Shown here piece by piece: positions 16,112 to 25,018 of a stretch of 64,000 bases of DNA. Numbering within the stretch: position 1 is the stretch's first letter; each line of letters begins with the position of its first letter. A program made the position numbers and the translations under genes. A model generated the notes under the pieces. It saw only the letters and a list, made by a program, of their open reading frames with translations, made no database searches and was not told the origin of the DNA. The DNA comes from Arthrobacter sp. AQ5-06. Its GTDB lineage: Bacteria; Actinomycetota; Actinomycetes; Actinomycetales; Micrococcaceae. The stretch is from contig NZ_QMKP01000017.1 in the NCBI RefSeq assembly GCF_003287955.1, positions 1-64,000 on the forward strand, read 5' to 3'.

Positions 16112-17499
16112 AAGCTCCTCCGGGCCTCGGCATAGCGTTCGCGAACGCCGAGGCCCCAGTCTCCTTCGGGTTCGTAGGCAACTTCGATGCTGCGCTTCCA
16201 ATCAGGCAGCTCTCCAGAGGCCGCCCATGCTGCCTGCTTGGCTGCGCCCAGTGCGACGTATTCCCTGCTTTGCGGTATCTCGACGGGCAGATTGAAAACG
16301 CTGGCCGCGGTCCGGCGCAGAGCCTTCGATTTCGAGCCGCCGCCGATGAGGAGAACCTTGTCCGGGGTCCCGCCTGAACGTCTCAAGAGGTCAATCGCGT
16401 CGGCCAGTGAGTTCAGTACCCCCAGGACGGAAGCGCGGGCGAGGTTCTGCGGCGTCATATTGCTCCTGGTGAGGCCTGCCAGAGTACCCGTGGCGTGGGG
16501 AAGGTTGGGGCTCCGCTCACCGTCCAAATAGGGCAGGAACGTGAGCCCGCTGGCGTCGCTGTCGGCGGCCAGTGCCAGGGCATCCAGTGTGGCCAAGTCG
16601 ACGTCGAGCATGCGTGCAGTCGCGCCCATGACTCGGGCCGAATTGATCATGGCCAGCAAGGGCAAATGACCGCCGGCGGCGTCCGCGAATCCGGCGACTG
16701 CACCGGTGTGATCCGGCAGCGCGGAGGGGTTGCTGGTGAAGACCGTCCCGGAGGTGCCGATAGAGACGACGATCTCGCCCGGGCGCAGACCGAGCCCCAG
16801 TGCGGCCGCCGCGTTATCCCCGGCACCGGCTGAGACGATGGCCCCGTCGATTCCCCATCCCTTCTGCACGCTTCCGGCCTGATCATTTGGGGCGACGATG
16901 CGCGGGAGGCGCGGAACGCGTCCGAAGAACCGCTCCAGCAGGTCAGGCCGGTAGCGGTTTGTTACCGGGGAAAAATAGCCGGTGCCGGAGGCATCACTCC
17001 GGTCAGTGGTGAATTCGCCGCCCAAAGCGCCATTTAGCCAGTCATGGGGAAGGACCACCTGGTCGACGCGGCTCGCCAGGTCCGGCTTGTTCTGTGCCAA
17101 CCAGGCGAGCTTCGAGATAGTGAACGAAGCAACCGGGACAAGGTTGACGGCGTCTACCCATGCTTCGGGCCCAAGATCGTCCCGGAGTCTCGCTGCCTCG
17201 GCTGCGCTGCGGGTGTCGTTCCACAGCAGCGCATCGTGCACCGGCGTCCCGGAACTGTCGAGCGCCACCATTCCATGCTGCTGGGCTGCGATGCCGGCAG
17301 CGGCCACGGAACCACCCAGCCGGTCCGCGCCGGCGGCATGCCATGCTTCCCGCAACGCGGAGGTCCAGACGTACGGATCCACGGCCGTGAGGTCCGGGTG
17401 GGCCGCCGCGCCGGACGAGATGACATCCCCGCTTTCGGCGTCCACGGCTAAAACTTTGCAGGACTGCGTGGAGGAATCTACCCCGATTACAACACTCAT
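16099..17499 (-). CDS. xylB: Xylulokinase (FGGY family)
   Basis: A 466-residue carbohydrate kinase that would make D-xylulose 5-phosphate. N-terminal IGVDSSTQSCKVL is the phosphate-binding start of FGGY kinases; QQHGMVALD and LLWNDTRS are the xylulokinase substrate signature; DAAGGHLPLLAM, GATARML and LLIGGGSKSKALRRTAASVF form the second domain and adenine site. Its ATG overlaps the stop of the SorC-type regulator in ATGA, so the two are coupled. With two polyol dehydrogenases across the divergent promoter, it would complete conversion of pentitols to a pentose phosphate intermediate. Confidence 0.92.
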   Translation of the reverse strand: MSVVIGVDSSTQSCKVLAVDAESGDVISSGAAAHPDLTAVDPYVWTSALREAWHAAGADRLGGSVAAAGIAAQQHGMVALDSSGTPVHDALLWNDTRSAAEAARLRDDLGPEAWVDAVNLVPVASFTISKLAWLAQNKPDLASRVDQVVLPHDWLNGALGGEFTTDRSDASGTGYFSPVTNRYRPDLLERFFGRVPRLPRIVAPNDQAGSVQKGWGIDGAIVSAGAGDNAAAALGLGLRPGEIVVSIGTSGTVFTSNPSALPDHTGAVAGFADAAGGHLPLLAMINSARVMGATARMLDVDLATLDALALAADSDASGLTFLPYLDGERSPNLPHATGTLAGLTRSNMTPQNLARASVLGVLNSLADAIDLLRRSGGTPDKVLLIGGGSKSKALRRTAASVFNLPVEIPQSREYVALGAAKQAAWAASGELPDWKRSIEVAYEPEGDWGLGVRERYAEARRSFYGV

Positions 17500-18446
17500 T
17501 GACCGTTCTCCTCATCGATAAGGGCGTTTATGGCTTGGGCCAGCGGAACATCAATGATCAACGTGGTGACAAAGCCGGCCTTGGCCGCGGCCCACACGGC
17601 TTCCGCCCGCGCTGGCCCCTGCGCTACAGCAATGACCCGCGGGGTGCGCTGCAACTGCTTGATGGTGACGGCGATGATCTGCTCGTCCAGGCCCGATTCG
17701 ACGGGAACACCTTCTGAGTTGAGCAGCCGGCCAGAACACTCCGCTACGGCTCCGGCCCGCACAGCGTCCTGGCGCACCTCGGGATCTGCGCGTTCCCAGA
17801 CCGTGGAACTGCCTGGCTTCCATGCACCGATGGCCACGACGGCCAGATCCAGTGAATCAGCTTTCGCCAAGGCCCCGGCAATCTCCGGTTGACGACGCAG
17901 ACCCGATGCCGTCGTCGGATCTTCAACAACCAGAGGTGACCATAGCGGCCACGTGAGACCGCCGCTCAAGTGTCCCAGCCGCTGGATGAGTTCCAGGGGA
18001 TTGCTGTCCGCCTCTGCGGGGAGAGCCCCTGCGAGCTGGACGATGTCACACCGGGGAAGGTCCCTGACCAATCTGGAAGCCACATCCAGGGTGCGAGACC
18101 ATGAGATCCCCAGCGTCCCGCCCGTCGGGGCCTGACGCGATATTTCAGCGGCAGCGGCCTTGGCCAGGACGCCACGGGACTGAACCACTTCCCCTGTGGT
18201 GTCAGCAACAATCACTTCCTTGATGCCCAACCAGGACTCAAGGCGGCGAAGGTCCGCGCTGGAGAAGCGGGGGGGGAAGTGCACCTTGATTTCCACGATG
18301 CCGCGCTCACGGGCTTCGGTGAGCAGCCGCGCGACCTGAAACCGGGAGATGTCATGGCTGGCCGCTATCTCGACCTTGGGGCGGTTTTCCAGATAGTACT
18401 CAGTGCTGATGCGCGCCAGAAGTTCTTCATGAGTTTGTTCGGGCAT
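17496..18446 (-). CDS. SorC/DeoR-type sugar-binding transcriptional regulator
   Basis: A 316-residue regulator. Residues 5-55 contain the helix-turn-helix: ISTEYYLENRPKVEIAASHD, ISRFQVARLLTEARERGIV. The remaining part (60-315) is a SorC sugar-binding domain: LGISWSRTLDVASRL, DIVQLAGALP, DLAVVAIGAWKPGSS and RVIAVAQGPARAEAVWAA. The ATG chosen lies behind GGAGAGGTG; an earlier in-frame ATG at 18482 enters the operator. It probably controls the divergent polyol importer and dehydrogenases as well as itself and xylB, with a phosphorylated sugar such as xylulose phosphate as likely effector. Confidence 0.9.
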   Translation of the reverse strand: MPEQTHEELLARISTEYYLENRPKVEIAASHDISRFQVARLLTEARERGIVEIKVHFPPRFSSADLRRLESWLGIKEVIVADTTGEVVQSRGVLAKAAAAEISRQAPTGGTLGISWSRTLDVASRLVRDLPRCDIVQLAGALPAEADSNPLELIQRLGHLSGGLTWPLWSPLVVEDPTTASGLRRQPEIAGALAKADSLDLAVVAIGAWKPGSSTVWERADPEVRQDAVRAGAVAECSGRLLNSEGVPVESGLDEQIIAVTIKQLQRTPRVIAVAQGPARAEAVWAAAKAGFVTTLIIDVPLAQAINALIDEENGQ

Positions 18447-18472
18447 TGGGTCACCTCTCCGGCGGAAAATCA

Positions 18473-18518
18473 TTTGAGCCAAGGCTCTTGCTCAAAAGAG
18501 TATATATGACTAGAGTCA
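18473..18518. promoter_or_regulatory. Candidate SorC-type operator in the polyol divergent promoter
   Basis: TTTGAGC and GCTCAAA (18473-18479, 18490-18496) form an inverted repeat with a 10-base spacer that itself is nearly palindromic (GAGCCAAGGCTC). A second inverted repeat, TGACT-AG-AGTCA, lies at 18507-18518. Both sit between the divergent starts. Binding by the SorC-type regulator is inferred. Confidence 0.5.
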
Positions 18519-18678
18519 CATGACAGATGAGCGTTTTGATCCTGCTCAGATGTGCACGCAGCTTCCGGAGCGGAACCGAAGATGCGCAGCTGGCACTGAA
18601 CGTCCATCCAATCCGGCGGCCGGCAAGTTGCCTCGCCGCGGTTTGGTGTCCCATCTCATAAGCACAAAGGAGTTCTTA

Positions 18679-20028
18679 ATGCGTCCGAAAACACGCGCTG
18701 CCTCGATGGCTGCCGGTGCCCTGTGCATCGCAATTTCCGCCACCGCCTGTTCAGGTGCTGGTGGTGGAAGCGCTGCTGGTGAGCAGAACAGCATCAACGT
18801 CCTGATGGTGAACAACCCGCAGATGGAAGACCTGCAAAGGCTCACTGCGGACAACTTCACCAAGGAAACCGGGATCAAGGTCAACTACACGATCCTGCCC
18901 GAAAACGATGTCCGGGCGAAGATCAGCCAGGAGTTCTCCAGCCAGGCCGGCCAGTACGACGTGGCATCCCTCTCCAACTACGAGATCCCGTTCTACTCAG
19001 CCAACGGCTGGCTGGCACCGCTCGATAGTTTGGCTAAGGATGCGGAGTTCAACCAGGCAGACATCCTGCCCGCCTACACCGCATCCCTGACAGGCAAGGA
19101 CGGCAAGCTCTACGGCGAGCCGTTCTACGGGGAGTCCTCTTTCCTGATGTACCGCAAGGACATCTTCGAGGCCAAAGGCCTGACCATGCCGGAGAAGCCC
19201 ACCTGGGATCAGGTGGCCGATCTGGCTGCAAAGGCCGACGGCGCAGCGCCGGGCATGAAAGGCATCTGCCTTCGCGGCCAGCCCGGCTGGGGGCAGGTCT
19301 TCGCCCCGCTGACCACGGTAGTGAACACGTTCGGCGGGACCTGGTTCGACAAGGACTGGAACGCGAAGGTCAATGCCCCCGAGTTCACCGAAGCCACCGA
19401 GTTCTACACCAAGCTGGTTCGTGAGCACGGCCAGGCCGGTGCCGCCCAGGCCGGGTTCACCGAGTGCCTGAACAACATGAGCCAGAGCAAGGCTGCCATG
19501 TGGTACGACGCCACGTCCGCAGCCGGCATTTTGGAAGGTGACGCTTCCCCGGTGAAAGCGAAACTCGGATACGCCCAGGCGCCCGTGAAGAAGACGGCGT
19601 CTTCCGGTTGGCTGTGGACCTGGTCCTGGGGCGTGCAGGCGGCTTCGAAGAAGCAGGATGCTGCCGGCAAGTTCATCGCCTGGGCCAGCTCGAAGAAGTA
19701 CGAGGAACTGGCAGCCTCGAAGCTGGGATGGGCCAAGGTTCCGTCCGGAAAGCGCATTTCCACCTACGAGAACGCCGAGTTCCAGAAGTCCGCGCCGTTC
19801 TTCAAAGCGGAACGCTCGGCCATTGAGAACGCAGACCCGAAGAACCCGGGTGTGCAGGAACGTCCTGCCATCGGAGTCCAGTTCGTCGGCATCCCTGAGT
19901 TCGCCGATCTGGGCACCACGGTCTCGCAGGGTGTCAGTTCTGCCATCGCAGGCCAGGGCACTGTCGCTGAGGCGCTGGCCAAGGGCCAGGACGCCGCACA
20001 AAAAATCGGCGACAAGTACAAGAAGTAA
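18679..20028 (+). CDS. Polyol ABC transporter, substrate-binding lipoprotein
   Basis: A 449-residue extracellular binding protein. The lipobox ISATAC places the lipid-bearing Cys near residue 24, followed by a Gly/Ala-rich spacer. The mature protein shows the family 1 sugar-binding pattern: TGIKVNYTILPENDVRAKI, GQYDVASLSNYEIPFYS, LYGEPFYGESSFLMYRKDIF and AKLGYAQAPVKKT. The sequence resembles sorbitol/mannitol-binding SmoE. The start is the ATG after AAGGAG; the longer reading frame upstream would remove the signal peptide from the N-terminus. A strong hairpin separates it from the permease genes. Confidence 0.9.
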   Translation: MRPKTRAASMAAGALCIAISATACSGAGGGSAAGEQNSINVLMVNNPQMEDLQRLTADNFTKETGIKVNYTILPENDVRAKISQEFSSQAGQYDVASLSNYEIPFYSANGWLAPLDSLAKDAEFNQADILPAYTASLTGKDGKLYGEPFYGESSFLMYRKDIFEAKGLTMPEKPTWDQVADLAAKADGAAPGMKGICLRGQPGWGQVFAPLTTVVNTFGGTWFDKDWNAKVNAPEFTEATEFYTKLVREHGQAGAAQAGFTECLNNMSQSKAAMWYDATSAAGILEGDASPVKAKLGYAQAPVKKTASSGWLWTWSWGVQAASKKQDAAGKFIAWASSKKYEELAASKLGWAKVPSGKRISTYENAEFQKSAPFFKAERSAIENADPKNPGVQERPAIGVQFVGIPEFADLGTTVSQGVSSAIAGQGTVAEALAKGQDAAQKIGDKYKK

Positions 20029-20040
20029 CCATCCACCAAC

Positions 20041-20078
20041 CGGTGCTGTGGCCTGCTCCCGGGCGGGCCACAGCACCG
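20041..20078 (+). terminator. Intra-operon hairpin behind the binding-protein gene
   Basis: A perfect 13-base stem, CGGTGCTGTGGCC with GGCCACAGCACCG, and a 12-base loop, ending three bases before the ribosome site of the next gene. There is no T run. It likely protects or partly terminates the message so that binding protein exceeds permease. Confidence 0.65.
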
Positions 20079-20093
20079 CAGGAGACCATTATT

Positions 20094-21062
20094 ATGACTA
20101 CCGTAACAGCGCGCACATCCCGTACCGGGCACAGCGCATCCAAACCTCCCAGGAACGCAAAATCCCGTGAACGCGCTATGGCCTGGGCACGGCGGGCGCC
20201 GCTGCTGCCTGCCCTGATCTTCCTCATCATCGTCACCCAGCTTCCCTTCGTAGTAACCCTGATCATCTCGTTCCTTAACTGGAACAGCCTGCGCCCCGAC
20301 GAGACCGGGTTCGCCGGCTTCGAGAACTATGTCCAGGTCCTTACCAACGCCGACCTGCGCCAGGCCATTTTCACTACCGTCATACTTACGGTCTCCGTGG
20401 TCCTGGCGAGCCTGGTCATCGGACTCGGACTGGCGCTGCTGCTGGATAAGAAGTTCATCGGCCGGGGACTGGCCCGGACCCTGCTGATCGCTCCGTTCCT
20501 CGTGGTCCCGGTTGCGGCCGCCCTCATCTGGAAACACGCCCTTCTGAATCCCACGTACGGCCTGATCAACGGCACTCTGACCTGGATCTGGTCCTTGTTC
20601 GGAAGCAACACTCCGCCCCAGCCGGACCTCCTCTCCCAGGCGCCCCTGATGGCCGTGATCGTGTCCCTGGTCTGGCAATGGACGCCGTTCATGATGCTGA
20701 TCCTGCTTGCAGGGCTGCAGTCCCGCCCCATGGACACCGTGGAGGCGGCGCAGATGGACGGCGCCACACCATGGGCCATTTTCCGGCACCTGACGCTGCC
20801 GCATTTGCGCCAGTATCTGGAACTCGGTGGTTTGCTCGGGGCGATTTACATCGTGCAGAACTTCGATGCGGTATTCACCCTCACCTCCGGCGGGCTGGGC
20901 ACGGCGAACCTGCCCTACGCGATCTACCAGACGTTCTACTTCGCCAACGAATACGGCCTGGCTTCCGCGGCCGGCGTCGTGGTGGTCATCGGCACCATCA
21001 TCGTGGCGACTTTCGCCCTCCGTTCCGTTTTCTCGCTCTTCAAGAAGGAGGCAGCACGATGA
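20094..21062 (+). CDS. Polyol ABC transporter, permease 1
   Basis: A 322-residue inner-membrane subunit with six helices. The cytoplasmic EAA loop that docks the ATPase reads EAAQMDGATPWAIFRHLTLPHL (about residues 220-241). N-terminal RRAPLLPALIFLIIV is typical of MalF/SmoF-type permeases. The start follows GCAGGAG; the ATG at 20043 falls inside the hairpin. Its stop overlaps the next start in ATGA. No ATPase gene is present in the operon, so a shared MsmX/MsiK-type ATPase from elsewhere must energise it. Confidence 0.9.
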   Translation: MTTVTARTSRTGHSASKPPRNAKSRERAMAWARRAPLLPALIFLIIVTQLPFVVTLIISFLNWNSLRPDETGFAGFENYVQVLTNADLRQAIFTTVILTVSVVLASLVIGLGLALLLDKKFIGRGLARTLLIAPFLVVPVAAALIWKHALLNPTYGLINGTLTWIWSLFGSNTPPQPDLLSQAPLMAVIVSLVWQWTPFMMLILLAGLQSRPMDTVEAAQMDGATPWAIFRHLTLPHLRQYLELGGLLGAIYIVQNFDAVFTLTSGGLGTANLPYAIYQTFYFANEYGLASAAGVVVVIGTIIVATFALRSVFSLFKKEAAR

Positions 21063-21973
21063 GCACTCTGACCCCTGCCGTTCATCACTCGACGTCCGGA
21101 CCGACCGCACCGATCACCGGATCGCGCCGCCGCGGCAAGAGCCGCCTGGACCCCACCCGGAACAACACCGCCGCGGGCATCACCGCATGGCTGCTGGCGT
21201 TAATCTTCGCGACGCCGGTCCTTTGGATGATTCTGACGTCTTTCCACTCCGAAACAGATGCCGCGACAAACCCGCCCTCTATCGCGGCGAACCTGACACT
21301 GGACGCCTACAAGGAGTTCTTCGGCGCAAGCTCAGGCGTCAGCCCGTGGCCGCCCCTGATAAATTCCGCCACAGCGTCCGTGCTTTCCACCGTCCTGGTT
21401 TTGGCGCTGGCCATCCCGGCCGCCTATGCACTCTCCATCCGGCCCGTGAAGAAGTGGACAGATGTCATGTTCTTCTTCCTGTCCACCAAGATGATGCCGG
21501 TGGTCGCCGCGATCCTTCCCCTCTTCCTGTTCGCCAAAACTGTCGGAGCGCTGGACAACATCTGGTTCCTGATCCTGATGTACACATCGATGAACCTGCC
21601 AATCGCGGTGTGGATGATGCGATCCTTCCTCGCCGAAGTACCCGTGGAAATGCTGGAAGCCGCCCAGATCGATGGCGCAGGACTGCTGCTGACGCTCCGG
21701 AAGATTATCGCCCCCGTGGCAATGCCCGGCATCGCCGCGACCGCCCTGATCTGCTTCATCTTCAGCTGGAACGAACTTCTCCTGGCCCGGGTCCTGACGG
21801 GCGTCATGGCAGGCACCGCACCGGTGTTCCTGACCGGCTTCGTATCCAGCCAGGGCCTGTTCCTCGCCAAGGTGTGCGCCGCCGCCGTCGTGATCTCTCT
21901 GCCGGTGCTGTTCGCAGGCTTCGCTGCCCAGGACAAACTCGTCCAGGGCCTCTCCCTCGGCGCCGTCAAATAG
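21059..21973 (+). CDS. Polyol ABC transporter, permease 2
   Basis: A 304-residue MalG/SmoG-type permease. After a basic head (SRRRGKSRLD) comes the first helix (AGITAWLLALIFATPVLWMI), the typical periplasmic segment with TLDAYKEFFG, and the EAA loop EAAQIDGAGLLLTLRKIIAP followed by VAMPGIAATALICFIFSWNE. Start codon overlaps the stop of permease 1 by four bases, indicating coupled translation of a heterodimer. Confidence 0.9.
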   Translation: MSTLTPAVHHSTSGPTAPITGSRRRGKSRLDPTRNNTAAGITAWLLALIFATPVLWMILTSFHSETDAATNPPSIAANLTLDAYKEFFGASSGVSPWPPLINSATASVLSTVLVLALAIPAAYALSIRPVKKWTDVMFFFLSTKMMPVVAAILPLFLFAKTVGALDNIWFLILMYTSMNLPIAVWMMRSFLAEVPVEMLEAAQIDGAGLLLTLRKIIAPVAMPGIAATALICFIFSWNELLLARVLTGVMAGTAPVFLTGFVSSQGLFLAKVCAAAVVISLPVLFAGFAAQDKLVQGLSLGAVK

Positions 21974-22013
21974 CCGGCCCTCTCCACTGCAGATTCCTGG
22001 AAGAACACTGACG

Positions 22014-23075
22014 ATGACAACACCAACCACCCAGTCCCGAACTCTCGGGCACGAGGAAGTACCGGCCACTATGCGCGCGTCCGTCCTGAAACGACAGGGC
22101 GACATAGCCATGGAAACCCTGCCCGTCCCGAAGCCGGACGCCGACCAGGTTCTGGTGCAGGTTGCCGCTGTCGGCGTGTGCGGCAGCGACGTCCACTACT
22201 ACGAACATGGCCGCATCGGTGACTATGTCGTGGACCATCCGCTGATCCTCGGCCACGAGCTCTCCGGACGGATCGCCGCCGTCGGAAGCGACGTGAACCC
22301 TGCCCGCCTCGGCAAGCGGGTCGCGGTCGAACCCCAACGTCCCTGCCGCAAGTGCAAGGAGTGCAAGAGCGGGCGCTACAACCTTTGCCCCGACATTGAG
22401 TTTTTCGCCACCCCGCCGATCGACGGCGCCTTCGCCGAGTATGTGAGCATCCAAAGCGACTTCGCGTATGACATCCCGGACAGCGTCAGCGACGAGGCAG
22501 CCGCCCTGATCGAACCGCTCTCCGTCGGGCTCTGGGCCTGCGAACGTGCAGAAATCAGGCCCGGCAGCCGGGTGCTGATCGCCGGGGCAGGACCCATCGG
22601 CATCATCGCCGCGCAGGCAGCACGCGCCTTCGGCGCCACGGAAATCTACATCACCGACATCGCCGAGGACCGCCTGGCCTTCGCGCTCAAACATGGTGCA
22701 ACCCACGCGCTCAACGCCAGAACCGACAGCGTCGAAGGCCTGGATGTTGACGCCTTCATCGACGCCTCCGGCGCGCCGCAGGCCGTCCGGTCAGGTATCA
22801 AAGCCCTCGGACCGGCTGGCCGGGCCATACTGGTCGGGCTCGGAGCCGACGACGTCGAAATCCCCGTGTCCTTCATCCAGAACCGCGAGATCTGGCTCTC
22901 CGGCGTCTTCCGCTATACGAACACCTGGCCGCTGGCCATCCAGCTCATCGCCGACGGCAAGGTAAACCTGGACGTCCTTGTCACCGGCAAGTTCAACCTC
23001 GCCGAATCCGAACAGGCTCTCACGGCCGGCAAACAGCCCGGCCAGCTCAAAGCCGTCGTCTACCCGGGCCGCTGA
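22014..23075 (+). CDS. Zinc-dependent polyol dehydrogenase (sorbitol/xylitol type)
   Basis: A 353-residue medium-chain dehydrogenase. The catalytic zinc site is visible in GVCGSDVHYYEHGRIGDYV and LGHELSGRI; structural zinc cysteines in CRKCKECKSGRYNLC. The NAD fold begins ARIRPGSRVLIAGAGPIGI-like (IRPGSRVLIAGAGPIGIIAA) and the Asp at the end of strand two (YITDIAED) indicates NAD rather than NADP. HYYEHGRIGDYVV is typical of sorbitol and xylitol dehydrogenases, which make fructose or D-xylulose. It stands in the polyol operon between importer and mannitol/arabitol dehydrogenase. Confidence 0.9.
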   Translation: MTTPTTQSRTLGHEEVPATMRASVLKRQGDIAMETLPVPKPDADQVLVQVAAVGVCGSDVHYYEHGRIGDYVVDHPLILGHELSGRIAAVGSDVNPARLGKRVAVEPQRPCRKCKECKSGRYNLCPDIEFFATPPIDGAFAEYVSIQSDFAYDIPDSVSDEAAALIEPLSVGLWACERAEIRPGSRVLIAGAGPIGIIAAQAARAFGATEIYITDIAEDRLAFALKHGATHALNARTDSVEGLDVDAFIDASGAPQAVRSGIKALGPAGRAILVGLGADDVEIPVSFIQNREIWLSGVFRYTNTWPLAIQLIADGKVNLDVLVTGKFNLAESEQALTAGKQPGQLKAVVYPGR

Positions 23076-23102
23076 CGGCTCGCTCTGAAAGGTTTAAATC
23101 AC

Positions 23103-24575
23103 ATGCAACTGCTCACAAATGCAACGCTTGAGGGGCTCCCCGCGAGCCTGGGCAAACCGACTTATGACCGTTCAGCGTTAACGGCCGGAATCGTCCACTT
23201 CGGCGTCGGTGGCTTCCACCGCGCCCACCAGGCCATGTATCTGGACCGGCTCATGAGCGCCGGCGACGCGCATGACTGGGCCATCTGCGGAGTCGGCGTC
23301 CTGCCCGGAGATGCACTCATGAAGCAGGTCATGGACAAACAGGACTGCCTGTACACGCTTGTTGTGAAAAACCCCGACGGTACCCGGGAAGGACGGGTCA
23401 TCGGCTCGATCATCGAGTACCTCTTCGCCCCCGAAGATCCGGAGGCAGTCATCGAAAAAATGGCTTCCGACGCCGTCCGGATTGTGTCGCTCACCGTGAC
23501 GGAAGGCGGCTATAACTTCCACCACGTCACGGGCGACTTCGACGCCGAAAACCTTGACGTGGTCCACGATCTCCAGCCGGGAGCCGCGCCGCGGACAACC
23601 TTCGGACTTATCACCGAGGCGCTGTCCCGGCGCCGCGAACGCGGAATGGAACCCTTCACCGTGATGTCCTGTGACAACATCCAGGGCAACGGCGATGTTG
23701 CCCGCCGCATGTTCACGGCCTACGCCCACCTCAAAGATGCGGCTCTTGGCGCCTGGGTCGCCGAGAACGTGGCCTTTCCGAACAGCATGGTGGACCGGAT
23801 CACTCCGGTTACCGCCGACGAAGACCGCCGGTCAATTGCCGAAGAGTTCGGCGTGGGTGACGGATGGCCCGTAGTCTGCGAACCCTTTGAGCAGTGGGTA
23901 CTGGAGGACCATTTCAACCTCGGACGGCCGCCCTTCGAAAAGGTGGGCGTGCAACTCGTAGAAGACGTGGAGCCTTACGAGCTGATGAAACTGCGGCTGC
24001 TCAACGCGAGTCACCAGGGCATGTGCTATTTCGGCTACCTCGCCGGCTACCGCTACGCCCACGAGGTCGCGCAGGACCCGTTGTTCGCCGGGTTCCTGCT
24101 CGACTATATGGATAAGGAAGCAACCCCCACGCTGCACCCGGTACCCGGCATCGACCTGGAGAACTACAAGCGAACGCTGATCGAGCGCTTCTCCAACGAA
24201 CACGTCCGCGACACCCTGGCCCGTCTTTGCGCCGAGAGCTCTGACCGGATCCCTAAGTGGCTTCTGCCCGTGGTCCGCATCAACCTCGAGACCGGCGGAG
24301 AAATCCACCGTTCCGCGGCCATCGTGGCGAGCTGGGCCCGGTACGACGAAGGAACCGACGAGCAAGGCAACGCCATTGATGTGGTCGACCGGCTCAAGGA
24401 CAGCCTCATGTCAGCGGCGGCACGCCAGCGCCAAGACCCGCTCTCCTTCATCTCAAACCGCGAAGTCTTCGGCGACCTGATGGATGATGAACGATTCGTC
24501 ACCGCGTACTCCGAGGCTCTGAGCAGCCTGCATCAGCACGGCGCCGCAGAAACCCTGCGCAGCCTGGAGTCCTGA
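23103..24575 (+). CDS. Mannitol/arabitol 2-dehydrogenase (long-chain polyol dehydrogenase)
   Basis: A 490-residue member of the mannitol dehydrogenase family. The Rossmann start IVHFGVGGFHRAHQAMYLD lies at residues 31-49; TVMSCDNIQGNGDVARRMF and AFPNSMVDRITP are conserved in the coenzyme domain. The catalytic helix with Lys and Asn/His appears as LMKLRLLNASHQGMCYFG; PKWLLPVVRINLETGG supports the fold. Such enzymes oxidise D-mannitol to fructose and D-arabitol to D-xylulose. Since the operon contains xylulokinase but no fructokinase, a pentitol is the likelier substrate. Confidence 0.92.
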   Translation: MQLLTNATLEGLPASLGKPTYDRSALTAGIVHFGVGGFHRAHQAMYLDRLMSAGDAHDWAICGVGVLPGDALMKQVMDKQDCLYTLVVKNPDGTREGRVIGSIIEYLFAPEDPEAVIEKMASDAVRIVSLTVTEGGYNFHHVTGDFDAENLDVVHDLQPGAAPRTTFGLITEALSRRRERGMEPFTVMSCDNIQGNGDVARRMFTAYAHLKDAALGAWVAENVAFPNSMVDRITPVTADEDRRSIAEEFGVGDGWPVVCEPFEQWVLEDHFNLGRPPFEKVGVQLVEDVEPYELMKLRLLNASHQGMCYFGYLAGYRYAHEVAQDPLFAGFLLDYMDKEATPTLHPVPGIDLENYKRTLIERFSNEHVRDTLARLCAESSDRIPKWLLPVVRINLETGGEIHRSAAIVASWARYDEGTDEQGNAIDVVDRLKDSLMSAAARQRQDPLSFISNREVFGDLMDDERFVTAYSEALSSLHQHGAAETLRSLES

Positions 24576-24608
24576 ATCCGTCAATAGTGGTGATGGCATC
24601 ACACCAAG

Positions 24609-24648
24609 AAGCGCCCGGCTGGAACGTTCCTGCCGGGCGCTTTGGTTT
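24609..24648 (+). terminator. Terminator of the polyol operon
   Basis: AAGCGCCCGGC and GCCGGGCGCTT arms with a 12-base loop, followed by TTTGGTTT, 33 bases after the dehydrogenase stop. Strong stem, imperfect T run. Confidence 0.8.
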
Positions 24649-24664
24649 CGACAGGCTCAACCAA
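24644..24664 (+). repeat. Dispersed GTTTCGACAGGCTCAACC element
   Basis: GGTTTCGACAGGCTCAACCAA directly behind the operon terminator. Related copies occur near 26.7, 28.4, 40.9, 48.9 and 54.2 kb, mostly intergenic or at gene ends. Confidence 0.7.
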
Positions 24665-24904
24665 AGCCGGCTGGCCCGCCGCTCCCTGAAAGACCCCTCC
24701 GACCTGGCCTACTTCATCTGCCATACCCCGAAAAACGTCTCGCTGGCCGAACTGGCCCGTCCGGAAATCAAGCGACTGATCGTCCTCACCGCCTGGCCCC
24801 GGGACCACGACCCCGAACACGTGATCCGCTGCTTCCTCTGGCGCCGAAAACACCAACACCACCACCACAAATCCCGTGACCACACCCCACAAACGCGGCT
24901 GTAG
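24650..24904 (+). pseudogene. Transposase relic (possibly IS701-like)
   Basis: About 80 codons resembling the C-terminal part of DDE transposases: LARRSLKDPSDLAYFICHTP, VSLAELAR, then after an evident deletion LTAWPRDHDPEHVIRCFLW and the basic RRKHQHHHHKSRDH tail. In intact IS701-type transposases the first block precedes the catalytic Glu helix, which is missing. No terminal inverted repeats found. The relic lies beside the right butanediol dehydrogenase scar and may have caused the rearrangement. Confidence 0.5.
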
Positions 24905-25018
24905 TACGATCCTGCGGTCCGGATCAACCGATTCTGCTGTTCTCACAGCTTTGTTCCAGCCAGGCTCGCGCCGGACCCCGCGTCGTTGCAGGAATTAAGA
25001 GCGAAGCGCGTGCCCCGT

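Noticed and set aside
15924..16295. Plus-strand frame across the xylulokinase 3' end
   Set aside because: Runs antisense to clearly conserved kinase residues and continues out of frame from the dehydrogenase relic.
19764..21110. 448-codon minus-strand open frame across the polyol permease
   Set aside because: Shadow frame with no domain; the plus strand encodes clear ABC subunits.
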